In this document: positions 52,836 to 61,553 of the stretch, one piece after another | Layout of the letters: every line of letters starts with the position of its first letter | Position numbering within the stretch: the first letter of the stretch is position 1 | Program-made: the position numbers and the translations under genes | The notes under the pieces: generated by a model | Seen by the model: only the letters and a program-made list of their open reading frames with translations | What the model was told of the DNA's origin: nothing | The model's database searches: none | DNA from: Desulfobacteraceae bacterium UBA5616 | Lineage (GTDB): Bacteria; Desulfobacterota; Desulfobacteria; Desulfobacterales; UBA5616 | Assembly (NCBI GenBank): GCA_002423615.1 | Contig: DIKO01000105.1 | Location: 1 to 64,000, forward strand | Direction of reading: 5' to 3' | DNA: 64,000 bases

Positions 52836-54204
52836 AGGGGCCGGTTTGACCTTTAATGCACGAAAGCTTGCCCTGGATATCCTCCTGTCACTGGACAACA
52901 GCGGAAAAACCCTGGATTCGGTTTCAGAAGACCGGCTTTCCGCTTACCCGGAATTGCCCAAACGGGATAAATCCCTTGTGTACGCACTGGTATACGGGGT
53001 GCTCAGACAACGGGGACATCTGGACTGGGTGATCGCACGCTGCTCCAAAACCGGATCGGCCAAAATCGACCCGGACATCCTTCAGATCCTGCGCATCGGT
53101 CTTTTCCAGATTCTCTACCTGGACCGGATCCCCGTATCCGCCGCAGTGAACACAGCTGTTGAAATGGCAAAAAAAATCCATCCACCCCATGTGATCCGTT
53201 TTGTGAATGCAGTACTTCGAAATGCGGTGAGAAGACTTGAAACAGATGGGTTTCCCGATATGCCTGACGATCCGCTGTTACGGCTTTCCATCGAAAAATC
53301 CTTTCCCGGATGGATGATCGAGCGCTGGGTTACCCGGTATGGACTCGGTGAAACCCCGAAAATGCTGGACTTTCTCAATACCATACCGCCCATTACCATA
53401 AGAACCAATACCTTGAAAACAAGCCGTTCCGAACTTGCCCGGAATCTTGAAGCCGACGGCGATTCCATACGGTGCACCCCATATGCCCCCGATGGCATCT
53501 CGCTTGAAAATCCCAAAAAGGCGGTATTTGAATTTGAATCATTTCGCCGGGGATGGTTCCAGGTTCAGGACGAGGCGGCCCAGCTCGTAACCCTTCTGCT
53601 GGACCCGCAACCCGGTGAAACCATCCTGGACGCCTGTTCCGGACTTGGGGGGAAAACAGGTCATATCGCACAGTTGATCAAGGATAAGGGGACGATCTTC
53701 GCCCTGGACCAGAATATCCATAAACTGGACAAATTAAGAAAAGAGATGGACCGCCTGGGCATATCGTCGGTTGAAATCCGCCATATGGACCTGAATACCC
53801 CGGTAACCGGAGACGTTCCCCGCCGGTTTGACAGGATACTGCTTGACGCACCATGTTCCGGAATGGGTGTTTTAAGAAGAAACCCAGACATCAAATGGCG
53901 AATGCAACCCGGACGCTTAAAAATGTTGAGGGAAAACCAGATCCGCTTGTTAAATCGTGTTGCCGAATGGGTTGAGCCCGGCGGGGTTATGGTATACGCT
54001 GTCTGCAGTCTGGAGCCGGAAGAAAACGAGGATGTCGTGGACGCGTTTTTATCCATGAACGAGAATTTTGAGATCGTATGTCAACCTTCCAACCTTCCGG
54101 ATGGTGCCGCTATGATCATAAATAGCAGAGGCTTTTTAAAAACCCTGCCCCATCATCACCACATGGATGGTTTTTTTGCGGCAAAAATAATAAGACTGAA
54201 ATGA
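52828..54204 (+). CDS. rsmB: 16S rRNA (cytosine(967)-C(5))-methyltransferase RsmB
   Basis: The 458-residue protein has an N-terminal NusB-like RNA-binding domain (about 5-145; LVYALVYGVLRQRGHLDWVI) and a C-terminal Rossmann methyltransferase. SAM-binding ILDACSGLGGKTGHIAQL is near 270. The two catalytic cysteines are in LLDAPCSGMGVLRRNPDIKW and MVYAVCSLEPEENED. It methylates C967 of 16S rRNA. It is the last gene of the ribF-to-rsmB run, and a spacer of about 110 nt precedes rpe. Confidence 0.96.
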   Translation: MNKGAGLTFNARKLALDILLSLDNSGKTLDSVSEDRLSAYPELPKRDKSLVYALVYGVLRQRGHLDWVIARCSKTGSAKIDPDILQILRIGLFQILYLDRIPVSAAVNTAVEMAKKIHPPHVIRFVNAVLRNAVRRLETDGFPDMPDDPLLRLSIEKSFPGWMIERWVTRYGLGETPKMLDFLNTIPPITIRTNTLKTSRSELARNLEADGDSIRCTPYAPDGISLENPKKAVFEFESFRRGWFQVQDEAAQLVTLLLDPQPGETILDACSGLGGKTGHIAQLIKDKGTIFALDQNIHKLDKLRKEMDRLGISSVEIRHMDLNTPVTGDVPRRFDRILLDAPCSGMGVLRRNPDIKWRMQPGRLKMLRENQIRLLNRVAEWVEPGGVMVYAVCSLEPEENEDVVDAFLSMNENFEIVCQPSNLPDGAAMIINSRGFLKTLPHHHHMDGFFAAKIIRLK

Positions 54205-54314
54205 CGTGGGTCGGTTTTTCCGGGGTCTGATTTTACGTTGACCTGAATCCTCAAAAGAGGTTAAGGTTCACTTCCAAAAATTTCCTATGAATACTGCCGG
54301 AGGAAACACCCGAT

Positions 54315-54968
54315 ATGAAATTAATTGCACCATCAATTCTTTCCGCCGATTTCACCCGGCTCGGCGATGAGATCAAAACCGTTGAAAAAGCCGGTGCCGA
54401 CTGGATCCACGCCGATGTCATGGATGGTCATTTCGTTCCCAACATTACCTTCGGGCCCTTTGTGGTGCAGGCAGTGGGCCGTGCCACCGGATTGCCCATC
54501 GACGTTCACCTGATGATTGAAAATCCGGACCGCTACATCCCGGATTTCGCAAAGGCCGGTGCCTCGTGGATTTCGGTACAGGCCGAAGCCTGCCGTCATC
54601 TCCACCGGACGGTTCACCTGATCCGGGAACTGAACGTTAAAGCCGGTGTGGCTTTAAACCCGGCCACACCGCTTACCCAGGTGGAATGGATCCTGGGGGA
54701 TCTTGATTATGTTTTGATCATGAGCGTTAACCCGGGTTTCGGGGGTCAGTCCTTTATCCCCGAAAGCCTGGACAAAATCAAAGCATTAAAGAAAATGATC
54801 GTTGAGAGAGGGCGTTCGGTTCTGATTCAGGTCGACGGCGGCGTTAATCTGAAAACCATCGAAAAGGTTTCAGCCGCCGGGGCCGATGTGTTTGTTGCCG
54901 GTTCCGCCATTTTCGGAAGCGAAAATTATGAGAATACCATCAGGGCATTCAAAGAAAAAATCCATTGA
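54315..54968 (+). CDS. rpe: ribulose-phosphate 3-epimerase
   Basis: The 217-residue TIM-barrel enzyme interconverts ribulose 5-phosphate and xylulose 5-phosphate. It has the family motifs APSILSADFTRLGDEIKTVE, HADVMDGHFVPNITFGP, HLMIENPDRYI, LIMSVNPGFGGQSFIP and VDGGVN. Metal-binding His and Asp residues are in place. A good ribosome-binding site (GCCGGAGGAAACA) precedes the ATG. It feeds the pentose phosphate steps that also use the transketolase at 12178-14202. Confidence 0.97.
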   Translation: MKLIAPSILSADFTRLGDEIKTVEKAGADWIHADVMDGHFVPNITFGPFVVQAVGRATGLPIDVHLMIENPDRYIPDFAKAGASWISVQAEACRHLHRTVHLIRELNVKAGVALNPATPLTQVEWILGDLDYVLIMSVNPGFGGQSFIPESLDKIKALKKMIVERGRSVLIQVDGGVNLKTIEKVSAAGADVFVAGSAIFGSENYENTIRAFKEKIH

Positions 54969-55008
54969 CCGGATCAGATGACCGGATCAGGTTTATAGGG
55001 AGATTAAA

Positions 55009-55467
55009 ATGGGAAAATCAACCCAATTGAAAAAGGTTCTGGTTATCCATGGCCCGAATTTAAACATGCTGGGCAAAAGAGAGCCCGGGTTATACGGCAC
55101 TCTCCCGCTTCCGGACATCAATCAGAAACTCACGGAACTGGCGAAAACCCTCGGTATGGGGGTTGACACCTTCCAATCCAACCATGAAGGCGGCATCATC
55201 GATAAAATCCAGTCCGCCATGGGCAATTATGACGGTTTGATCATCAATCCCGCAGCCTACACACACACGAGTATCGGCATCCGGGACGCTCTGTTGCTGT
55301 TGAGCGTCCCGGTCATTGAGATTCATCTGTCGAACATTTATAAGCGGGAACCCTTCCGCCACAGGTCCATGATATCCGATATCGTCACGGCCCAGCTTGC
55401 CGGTTTCGGGCCGGACGGGTATTTCATGGCACTGGAAGCCATTCATAAAATATTGGAACAGCCGTGA
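55009..55467 (+). CDS. aroQ: type II 3-dehydroquinate dehydratase
   Basis: The 152-residue enzyme performs the third shikimate-pathway step, leading to chorismate and prephenate. The motifs are complete: VIHGPNLNMLGKREPGLYG with the catalytic Tyr, FQSNHEGGIIDKIQ, INPAAYTHTSIGIRDAL with the catalytic His region, and EIHLSNIYKREPFRHRS. It is about 40 nt downstream of rpe. The supply of prephenate is of interest because U32 hydroxylases, such as the pair at 60558-62429, have been reported to use it as oxygen donor. Confidence 0.96.
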   Translation: MGKSTQLKKVLVIHGPNLNMLGKREPGLYGTLPLPDINQKLTELAKTLGMGVDTFQSNHEGGIIDKIQSAMGNYDGLIINPAAYTHTSIGIRDALLLLSVPVIEIHLSNIYKREPFRHRSMISDIVTAQLAGFGPDGYFMALEAIHKILEQP

Positions 55468-55563
55468 GGGTCGTTTGAGTCCAACCCCTTGGGATCATGA
55501 AACCCCTGGAAGGCTTCTGACATTTCCGTGCGGTTTCGATTAAACACACAGAGGGAGACAAGC

Positions 55564-55812
55564 GTGACATTGAAGTCGGATCAGTTCAGAGAGGTCTATC
55601 TTATTTCCGGAATCGACCCGGACAAGCTCAGCGACTCCCAAAAACGGTTCATTGAGAAGATTTTCACCCTCCTTATCCGGAAATGCAGCCAGGAGGACAA
55701 ATCCATCGGCAGTCTGGGAGAGGCGTTAAGGGAAATTGCGGACGTGGTCAGGGATGATCCCCTGTTTCAGGATGACAATCCGGCAGACCCGTCCTTGTCT
55801 TCTTCTGAATGA
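55564..55812 (+). CDS. small hypothetical protein downstream of aroQ
   Basis: The GTG at 55564 is preceded by GAGGGAGAC, so I take it as the start (82 aa, starting with VTLKSDQFREVYLISGIDPD). An upstream ATG at 55528 lacks such a site. The protein is all-helical and charged (KRFIEKIFTLLIRKCSQEDK, then LGEALREIADVVRDD) with a Pro/Ser-rich tail. I recognise no family. It is on the same strand as aroQ and convergent with the J-domain gene. Confidence 0.6.
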   Translation: MTLKSDQFREVYLISGIDPDKLSDSQKRFIEKIFTLLIRKCSQEDKSIGSLGEALREIADVVRDDPLFQDDNPADPSLSSSE

Positions 55813-55816
55813 GGCC

Positions 55817-56515
55817 CTATTTGCATGGGGTGGGCTGAACCCATCTGTTCCCCTCGCCGTCATAAAACCATTTATCGGTAAATCCCCGGCGCTTAATGAA
55901 TTTCGGACTTTCGGACCAGCTTAACAATTGTTGATACGCCTGGTGAATTTTCCGGAAACGACCTGCATCGCCCCCACAGTCGGGATGGTAAAGCTTGGCC
56001 ATGTTGCGAAAGGCTGATTTAATGGACTGCAGGGCCCTGGGACTGTTGAGATCCTCACGGCTCAGTTTGAGGCAGACCAATGAATCTCCCACAAGCGCAG
56101 GGATAAGCGACTCCCGCGGGAGGGTCCAAGAACATACGGTCTTGTTTTTTAGGGCGGCGTCAAGTACATGACGATTGGCCAGGTATCGCTTATCGGTTTT
56201 TCGCTTTTCACTCCACCACGCGTTGCCCAACCGGTTTGACAACCGTATAAAATCCTCGGCCGGTGTATTGCCGGTTTTGCGGGAATAGACAAAGCTGAAA
56301 ATATTATCGGCTTCCTTTAAAACCACATCCAGAATAATTTCAGATTCCGTAAAATAAAAAATCGCGTATCGGGTGTTCAAGGCCCTTAACAGGCCGGTCC
56401 GGATATCCAGTTGATGCCTTAACCGCTGCCGGCATTCAAGGGAGCAATATCGACGGGAGCCCATATTCCGTGTTTCGCCGCAGGAAAGGCATTTTTTCAA
56501 TTCGGGATCATTCAT
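55817..56515 (-). CDS. J-domain (DnaJ-like) protein with N-terminal zinc-finger
   Basis: The 232-residue protein has an N-terminal Cys cluster (CLSCGETRNMGSRRYCSLEC) that looks like a small zinc-binding knuckle. A middle region follows (IFYFTESEIILDVVLKEADN). The C-terminal J-domain, about 160-215, has the HPD signature (AFRNMAKLYHPDCGGDAGRF, then IHQAYQQLL). J-domains stimulate DnaK/Hsp70 ATPase. The C-terminal placement and zinc knuckle suggest a specialised co-chaperone, not DnaJ itself. It is common in sulfate reducers as far as I recall, with no known client. Confidence 0.82.
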   Translation of the reverse strand: MNDPELKKCLSCGETRNMGSRRYCSLECRQRLRHQLDIRTGLLRALNTRYAIFYFTESEIILDVVLKEADNIFSFVYSRKTGNTPAEDFIRLSNRLGNAWWSEKRKTDKRYLANRHVLDAALKNKTVCSWTLPRESLIPALVGDSLVCLKLSREDLNSPRALQSIKSAFRNMAKLYHPDCGGDAGRFRKIHQAYQQLLSWSESPKFIKRRGFTDKWFYDGEGNRWVQPTPCK

Positions 56516-56651
56516 GCCGATTCATAAAAATTAGGTTGTAAAAATGGGTGGTTTCTGCCATAAATTTAACCTAAGTATAAAGTTTCTGAATTAAATTCTC
56601 GCGAACCGATAAGACCCCAAACCGTCAACCACCATTTTTGGAGAAATGTTT

Positions 56652-57194
56652 ATGGCCAGATTATCACAAGAAAAGATGGAAAAACAAGCACAACCCAAAA
56701 AAGAGCGGGTGAATACCCTTGGGGTGGCAACGCCGGATGCCGGCAGCCTTGAAGAACTCACCATGCAAAAATTCAAACTCCAAGAATCAAACGTGGCGTT
56801 AAGGGTTCTCCTGAAGAAGCGCGATGAGGACAAGGTCGAGATTGAAGAAAAAATGATATATAACATCAAAGAGTTGGTTAAACCTTACATTGAAAAATTA
56901 AAGGAAACGGAGTTAACTTCCAAACAATCGGCCCTGGTAAGCGTTATCGAATCCAATATTGACGATATTATCTCTCCTTTTGTAAGGGACATGTCTCTGA
57001 AATTTATGAAACTGACCCCCATGGAAATTCAGGTGGCCAATCTCATCAAACAGGGGAAAACCACCAAACAAATTGCCGAATTGATGAATTTGTCCGGCAG
57101 GACCATTGAAACCCACCGGAAAAAAATCCGCACAAAAATCGGAATCGGAAATAAGAAGGCGAATTTAAGATCCCATCTCCTGTCCCTCCAATGA
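56652..57194 (+). CDS. LuxR-type HTH regulator without sensor domain
   Basis: Starting at ATG 56652 (GGAG 8 nt ahead) the protein is 180 aa. The N-terminal two thirds are a long charged coiled coil (EELTMQKFKLQESNVALRVL, and onward to KELVKPYIEKLKETELTS). The C-terminal LuxR/GerE HTH is LTPMEIQVANLIKQGKTTKQ followed by IAELMNLSGRTIETHRKKIR. Related proteins often carry a PAS domain ahead of the coil; here it is absent. It overlaps the amidohydrolase gene by 4 nt. Confidence 0.88.
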   Translation: MARLSQEKMEKQAQPKKERVNTLGVATPDAGSLEELTMQKFKLQESNVALRVLLKKRDEDKVEIEEKMIYNIKELVKPYIEKLKETELTSKQSALVSVIESNIDDIISPFVRDMSLKFMKLTPMEIQVANLIKQGKTTKQIAELMNLSGRTIETHRKKIRTKIGIGNKKANLRSHLLSLQ

Positions 57195-58102
57195 TCATCG
57201 ACGTCCACACCCATCTCGGCGACATCTTATACGCAGGCGGCGGCCGGTTGATTTTACGGAAAGGGGTTGTGAAAAATGCCGCTTTTGACCTGATCTCCCT
57301 GACCGAGAGGGGACTGTACAGATCCAACGCCATGATGGAATGGCTGCTCAATACCTTTTTCACCGACACGATCGCCAATGCCTGCCGATACCGGAACGCC
57401 ACGGCGACCTTGGAAAATATGCGCAAATCCATGGATGAAAACAAGGTACTGCGGTCGGTCTGCCTGCCCATTTTACCGAACCTGACGTTTGACGACCTCA
57501 AAGCCGCCGGCAAGCTGGATGAGGGCATAATTCCATTTACCGGCGTTGATTTTTCCGGGGATTTTAACCCGGATGCGGTGTTTCGAAACGATGTGGCCTC
57601 AGGGGCCAGAGGGTTGAAGCTGCATCCCATCCTCCAGCAGGAACCGTTAAACAGCCGGAAGACCTGTGCGGCGGTGGACGCATTTGCCGTTCACGGCTTG
57701 CCCGTGCTCTTTCACGCAGGCGTTCAGTCCTACTACCGGGGCCTGGAAAAAGAAACACGGCAGCGGCCCGAATACGGTGAACCACGCGAAGGATTTGCGA
57801 TTGTGAAAGCGTTTCCCCAAATCCCGTTTATCGTCGGCCATGCCGGAATCTTCCAGTATCGCGAGACGATCGGGCTTTTCAGCAGTTTGAAAAATGCCCA
57901 CGTGGACACTTCATTCCAGTCTCCGGCACGGATTCGGGAGCTGATCAAGGCATTCGGACCGGAACGGGTCATGTTCGGTTCGGACTGGCCCTGGGGGAAC
58001 CGCAGGGCCAATATCGCCTCGGCGTCCAAGGCGTGCCGGGGCGACAAGTCGCTTGAAAAAGCAATTTTTTATGACAACGCGGCACGGCTTTTGAAGATAT
58101 GA
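57191..58102 (+). CDS. metal-dependent amidohydrolase family protein
   Basis: The 303-residue TIM-barrel hydrolase starts MIIDVHTHLGD, giving the HxH metal site. It has GLKLHPILQQEP (metal Lys/His strand), LPVLFHAGVQ, PFIVGHAGIFQYRETIG and FGSDWPWGNRRAN with the catalytic Asp. This is the Amidohydro_2 (ACMSD/TIM-barrel) subgroup, which includes decarboxylases as well as hydrolases. The substrate is unknown. It is translationally coupled to the LuxR-type regulator and convergent with the QHNDH locus, so a link to amine degradation is possible but unproven. Confidence 0.87.
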   Translation: MIIDVHTHLGDILYAGGGRLILRKGVVKNAAFDLISLTERGLYRSNAMMEWLLNTFFTDTIANACRYRNATATLENMRKSMDENKVLRSVCLPILPNLTFDDLKAAGKLDEGIIPFTGVDFSGDFNPDAVFRNDVASGARGLKLHPILQQEPLNSRKTCAAVDAFAVHGLPVLFHAGVQSYYRGLEKETRQRPEYGEPREGFAIVKAFPQIPFIVGHAGIFQYRETIGLFSSLKNAHVDTSFQSPARIRELIKAFGPERVMFGSDWPWGNRRANIASASKACRGDKSLEKAIFYDNAARLLKI

Positions 58103-58148
58103 ACCGGCCATCGAAATAGAAAAACGCCTAAGGCGGGCCTTTCACGAT

Positions 58149-58838
58149 TTACGATTCAGGATTTACAGCCTGCTGCGCCAATAGTTCTCTCAGCCATTCC
58201 GGTTCCGCCTGGGGATTGCCTTCCAGGAGGGCGGCAATTTTTCCAGTGACCTGCGCGGCGGCAAAACTGTGTCCCGAAAAATTCATGTTTTCAGGAATCC
58301 CAGTCAATTTTCGCGGCCGGCCCGATGCGCCGAATTCGATCCTGCAGCCTGGATGGCAGATAATTTCCCCCTTCCGGCACTGCCGATTCCAATACACGCC
58401 GATGACTCCGGGCAAGCCTGCGGGGAAAATATCGTCTTCCGGAGACCGTGCGGCGGCAACCATAATGATATGCTTCCTGTATGCTTCACGGCACAACTGC
58501 CCCAACCTGGCCTTGCAGGCGTCCTGTTCGGTTCCGAGGCTTAAATGAATGATTTTCATATTCTCATCAATGGCCCATTTGAGCCCGGCTATAAGCAGGT
58601 CCACGGGCGCTTTTAATTTGTCATAAAATATTTTGACCGCATACATGTCCGCGTCCGGCGCCTTTTCCCGAATGACGCCGGCGATTGCCGTTCCATGGCC
58701 GATATGATCGGAAAAATCAGGGTTCTCGATGATATCCGCGGTTTCATCCATCCGAAACGAAATACCTCCGGAAACACCATGGACATGGGGATGAAAGGGG
58801 TTAATCCCGCTGTCGATAATCGCCACCGGCACACTCAT
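58149..58838 (-). CDS. qhpE: QhpE-like subtilisin-family protease of the QHNDH locus
   Basis: From the ATG at 58838 (AGAAGGA 7 nt ahead) the protein is 229 aa. It has the S8 catalytic triad: Asp9 in AIIDSGINPFHPH, His48 in IGHGTAIAGVI and Ser191 in FSGHSFAAAQVTGKIA. There is no signal peptide or propeptide. In aerobic bacteria QhpE is a cytosolic subtilase that cuts the leader from the gamma subunit of quinohemoprotein amine dehydrogenase after crosslinking. The short leaderless form and its position beside the exporter and QHNDH beta support that role. It overlaps the ABC transporter gene by 38 nt and ends the operon. Confidence 0.82.
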   Translation of the reverse strand: MSVPVAIIDSGINPFHPHVHGVSGGISFRMDETADIIENPDFSDHIGHGTAIAGVIREKAPDADMYAVKIFYDKLKAPVDLLIAGLKWAIDENMKIIHLSLGTEQDACKARLGQLCREAYRKHIIMVAAARSPEDDIFPAGLPGVIGVYWNRQCRKGEIICHPGCRIEFGASGRPRKLTGIPENMNFSGHSFAAAQVTGKIAALLEGNPQAEPEWLRELLAQQAVNPES

Positions 58839-60579
58839 GGGCAAATCCTTCTGCCGGGCCTTCATACGCCAGACCCCGGCTGTCTAAAGCAATAATTCTA
58901 TCCGCATGGGCGATCGCGGAATACCGGTGGCTCACGATCACGATGGTTTTATCTTCCATTAAATGACCCAGCGTGTCTTTTAAACGATCCTCCGTGGAAA
59001 CATCCACAAATGCCGTGGCCTCGTCCAGTATCAGGATTTTCGGCTTCATTAGAACGGCCCGGGCAATGCTGAGCCGCTGTTTTTGCCCGCCCGAAAGAAG
59101 TACGCCCCTGTCGCCTATGACCGTGTCATACCCGTTGGGCAGCGTTTGAATAAACCCGTCAATGCAGGCGGATTCAGCCGCCGACCGGACCTCGTCCATG
59201 CCGGCGCAGGGCTTTGGAAACCGGATATTTTCAAGGATGGTCGTATGAAACAGGAAAATATCCTGGGAAACAATTGCTGCCTGTTTGCGGAACCATTCTG
59301 GGTTAATGGTTTTAAGATCAATGCCGCCGATTGTGATGACCCCTGAATCCGGGTCGAAAAGCCGCAGCATCAAATGGCATAAGGTTGTTTTCCCTGCTCC
59401 GCTGGGGCCGATGATTGCCGTGATCCTGCGGCCGGGGATCTGAAAGGACATATGGTTTACCACCGGTTTTCGATCATAGGCAAAACAGACATCCCGAAAT
59501 TCAATATCCCCGGTGACGGCGGCCTCTTTTTCCGGGATTATGCCGCCGCAGGTGGTTTGAACGGGCAAAATATCGAGAATCTCCCTGACCCTGGCCAGGC
59601 TGACCAGTGATTTCTGCAGGGATAAAAAACCGTCCATCAGCGCTTTTAACGGGCCGAATACCCTGCCCTGGTAGATCGAAAACGCCACCAGACTGCCGAT
59701 CGTCAGGGTGTGTGCCAGCACGAGCGAACCGCCGTAACCGAATACCACCACGGCGTTGAGAATCACAAAAACGGTCGGAATTGATCCGGAAACAGCGCCC
59801 AGCACCTGATATCGCATCAGAAACCCCAGAATATGAGACTGTTTTTCATTGAGTCTGCTCCGCTCGATCTTTTCAGCGCCAAAGGCTCTGATCATATGGG
59901 TATTGCTGAGGGATTCAAATATAAAATGCGAAATTTCCGCGTTGCTTCGGGCCACCTGATGGCCCAGGTCCAGCAATTTCGGACGAAGGCGATAAATTAT
60001 AATAAGGGCCGCCGGCAGAAAAGCGAAGCTTAACAACGCCATTTTCCAGTTCAATGCCATCAGCACGCCGGCGGCGATCAGACAGGTGAGCAGATTGAAT
60101 GCGACCATGGGAAGGACATCGGTCGCAAGGGATTGAATATCGGCCATATCCGATGCGATGCGGGAATAGAGATCCCCGATTTTCTGCTTTGAAAAAAAGT
60201 TGAGGGGAATTTTCTGAACGTGCTCGAACAGGTCCTCCCGCATGTGAAACAGTATTTGCGCGGAATAGCGCATATAGAGGAAGCTGTTGATCACCCGGAT
60301 CGCAAAAGCAAACAGGATCAGGGCCAGGAGCAGTGATAACACGGGCCATAACAACCGGTGGTCGGCGGCAAGAAACACCTTGTCGATCAGAACCTTGGCA
60401 AAATAAGGCTGCGTCATTCCGAAAACAGTGCTCAGACCGCTTAACACAAGGGAAAGAATCAAGATTTTTTTCCGCGGCTTCAGGTATTTTCCCAGATAGG
60501 CAAGCTGTGTCCCGGAAATGTATCCGGCAACACCGTTTGATTTTTTCCGGATCGGTTTCAGGTTTCGCGAAAATAACAC
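58801..60579 (-). CDS. qhpF: QhpF-like ABC exporter of the QHNDH locus
   Basis: The 592-residue half-transporter has six membrane helices in residues 30-320 and a nucleotide-binding domain. The latter has Walker A GPSGAGKTTL near 385, signature LLSGGQKQRLSIAR near 490, Walker B ILILDEATAFVD, and the switch His in VIVSHRYSAIAHADR. In known QHNDH loci QhpF exports the crosslinked gamma subunit to the periplasm. The length and neighbours fit. No peptidase (C39) domain is present, in line with separate processing by QhpE. Its start overlaps the U32 gene by 22 nt. Confidence 0.85.
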   Translation of the reverse strand: MLFSRNLKPIRKKSNGVAGYISGTQLAYLGKYLKPRKKILILSLVLSGLSTVFGMTQPYFAKVLIDKVFLAADHRLLWPVLSLLLALILFAFAIRVINSFLYMRYSAQILFHMREDLFEHVQKIPLNFFSKQKIGDLYSRIASDMADIQSLATDVLPMVAFNLLTCLIAAGVLMALNWKMALLSFAFLPAALIIIYRLRPKLLDLGHQVARSNAEISHFIFESLSNTHMIRAFGAEKIERSRLNEKQSHILGFLMRYQVLGAVSGSIPTVFVILNAVVVFGYGGSLVLAHTLTIGSLVAFSIYQGRVFGPLKALMDGFLSLQKSLVSLARVREILDILPVQTTCGGIIPEKEAAVTGDIEFRDVCFAYDRKPVVNHMSFQIPGRRITAIIGPSGAGKTTLCHLMLRLFDPDSGVITIGGIDLKTINPEWFRKQAAIVSQDIFLFHTTILENIRFPKPCAGMDEVRSAAESACIDGFIQTLPNGYDTVIGDRGVLLSGGQKQRLSIARAVLMKPKILILDEATAFVDVSTEDRLKDTLGHLMEDKTIVIVSHRYSAIAHADRIIALDSRGLAYEGPAEGFAHECAGGDYRQRD

Positions 60580-61547
60580 ATATACCCCTTTTCACAATAC
60601 TGCGGCGTATTTCTGAGTTTTTTGGCCAAGGCCTCGACAGCATCCCACGTTGAATTGCGCCGGACTTCCGTCATGACTTCCGCAACCAGTTGAAGACTTC
60701 TCATTTTTCGATAAAAGGATGCCTCACGGCCGACGATTTTAACGGCGGAAACTCCCCAGTCCCTGAATTGCCCGAACCGGCAGAGGCTGCAGGGACCATT
60801 GGGCAATCCTTCGGACTGGAAGCTGCATCCGCAATTGTTCTGATACCAGAGAAATTCACGGAACCTTTCCATGTCCTTCATAAGCGCTTCTTTGCCGATC
60901 TTCTTTCCCGATCCCGGAAAAAATTCAGGCGTCCAGTCGGTCATGCAAAACGGGCCCAGGGCATGGGAGGTCTGGCAAAATCCCTCTTCAAAATAACATC
61001 CGTCGTTAACGGCAAACACCTCGAATTCCATGTTCAACCTGTTTTTCTTGACGATCGATTCTATTTCAGAAAGATTCAGGTGCCGGGGGAGGATGATCCG
61101 TTTCACGCCGAGAAAACCGTAGTATTCCACGGATTCCGAGTTGGTGCAGGCGCCCAGGCTGCTTAAATGGATTTTAACCGGCAGTTTTTCCTTGCCAAGC
61201 GCGATTAAAAAATTGAGATCCGATACGATCAGTCCGTCGATTTCAGCCAGCGCGACCAGTTTTTCGCAAAACCGCAAAATGGGTCCTACGCTGTCGTGAG
61301 GATAAAACGGTGAATTAAACGTGATGTAAACCGCCGCCTCTTTTTCATGAGCAAGTTTTGTTATCTTCAAGACATCCTGAAATGAAAAGAGATTGCCCGC
61401 GGCCGGATCCCTTCTGTTGATCCACAGTCCCCCGCCGTAGGCACTGTCCCATTCCGGCAGGCCGATGCCGGCATACAATTCATCCGCGCCGAAATGCAGA
61501 AGCATCTCCGTTTCTTCCAAACGACATACGGGGGCAGCAATTTTCAT
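60558..61547 (-). CDS. U32-family UbiU-like iron-sulfur protein in the QHNDH locus
   Basis: The 329-residue protein is a U32 'peptidase-like' barrel close in length to UbiU (331 aa in E. coli). It starts MKIAAPVCRLEETEMLLHFG and has GADELYAGI early, IHLSSLGACTNSESVEYYG in the middle, and FEVFAVNDGCYFEEGFCQ. Cys184 and Cys191 are separated by six residues, as are UbiU's Cys169 and Cys176, and Cys201 follows. Cys239, 241, 253 or 256 can supply the fourth ligand. VKIVGREAS matches the VKIEGR motif of U32 proteins. UbiU with UbiV hydroxylates ubiquinone precursors without O2. Here the context points instead to tryptophan hydroxylation for CTQ (inference). Confidence 0.8.
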   Translation of the reverse strand: MKIAAPVCRLEETEMLLHFGADELYAGIGLPEWDSAYGGGLWINRRDPAAGNLFSFQDVLKITKLAHEKEAAVYITFNSPFYPHDSVGPILRFCEKLVALAEIDGLIVSDLNFLIALGKEKLPVKIHLSSLGACTNSESVEYYGFLGVKRIILPRHLNLSEIESIVKKNRLNMEFEVFAVNDGCYFEEGFCQTSHALGPFCMTDWTPEFFPGSGKKIGKEALMKDMERFREFLWYQNNCGCSFQSEGLPNGPCSLCRFGQFRDWGVSAVKIVGREASFYRKMRSLQLVAEVMTEVRRNSTWDAVEALAKKLRNTPQYCEKGYMCYFRET

Positions 61548-61553
61548 CGTATG

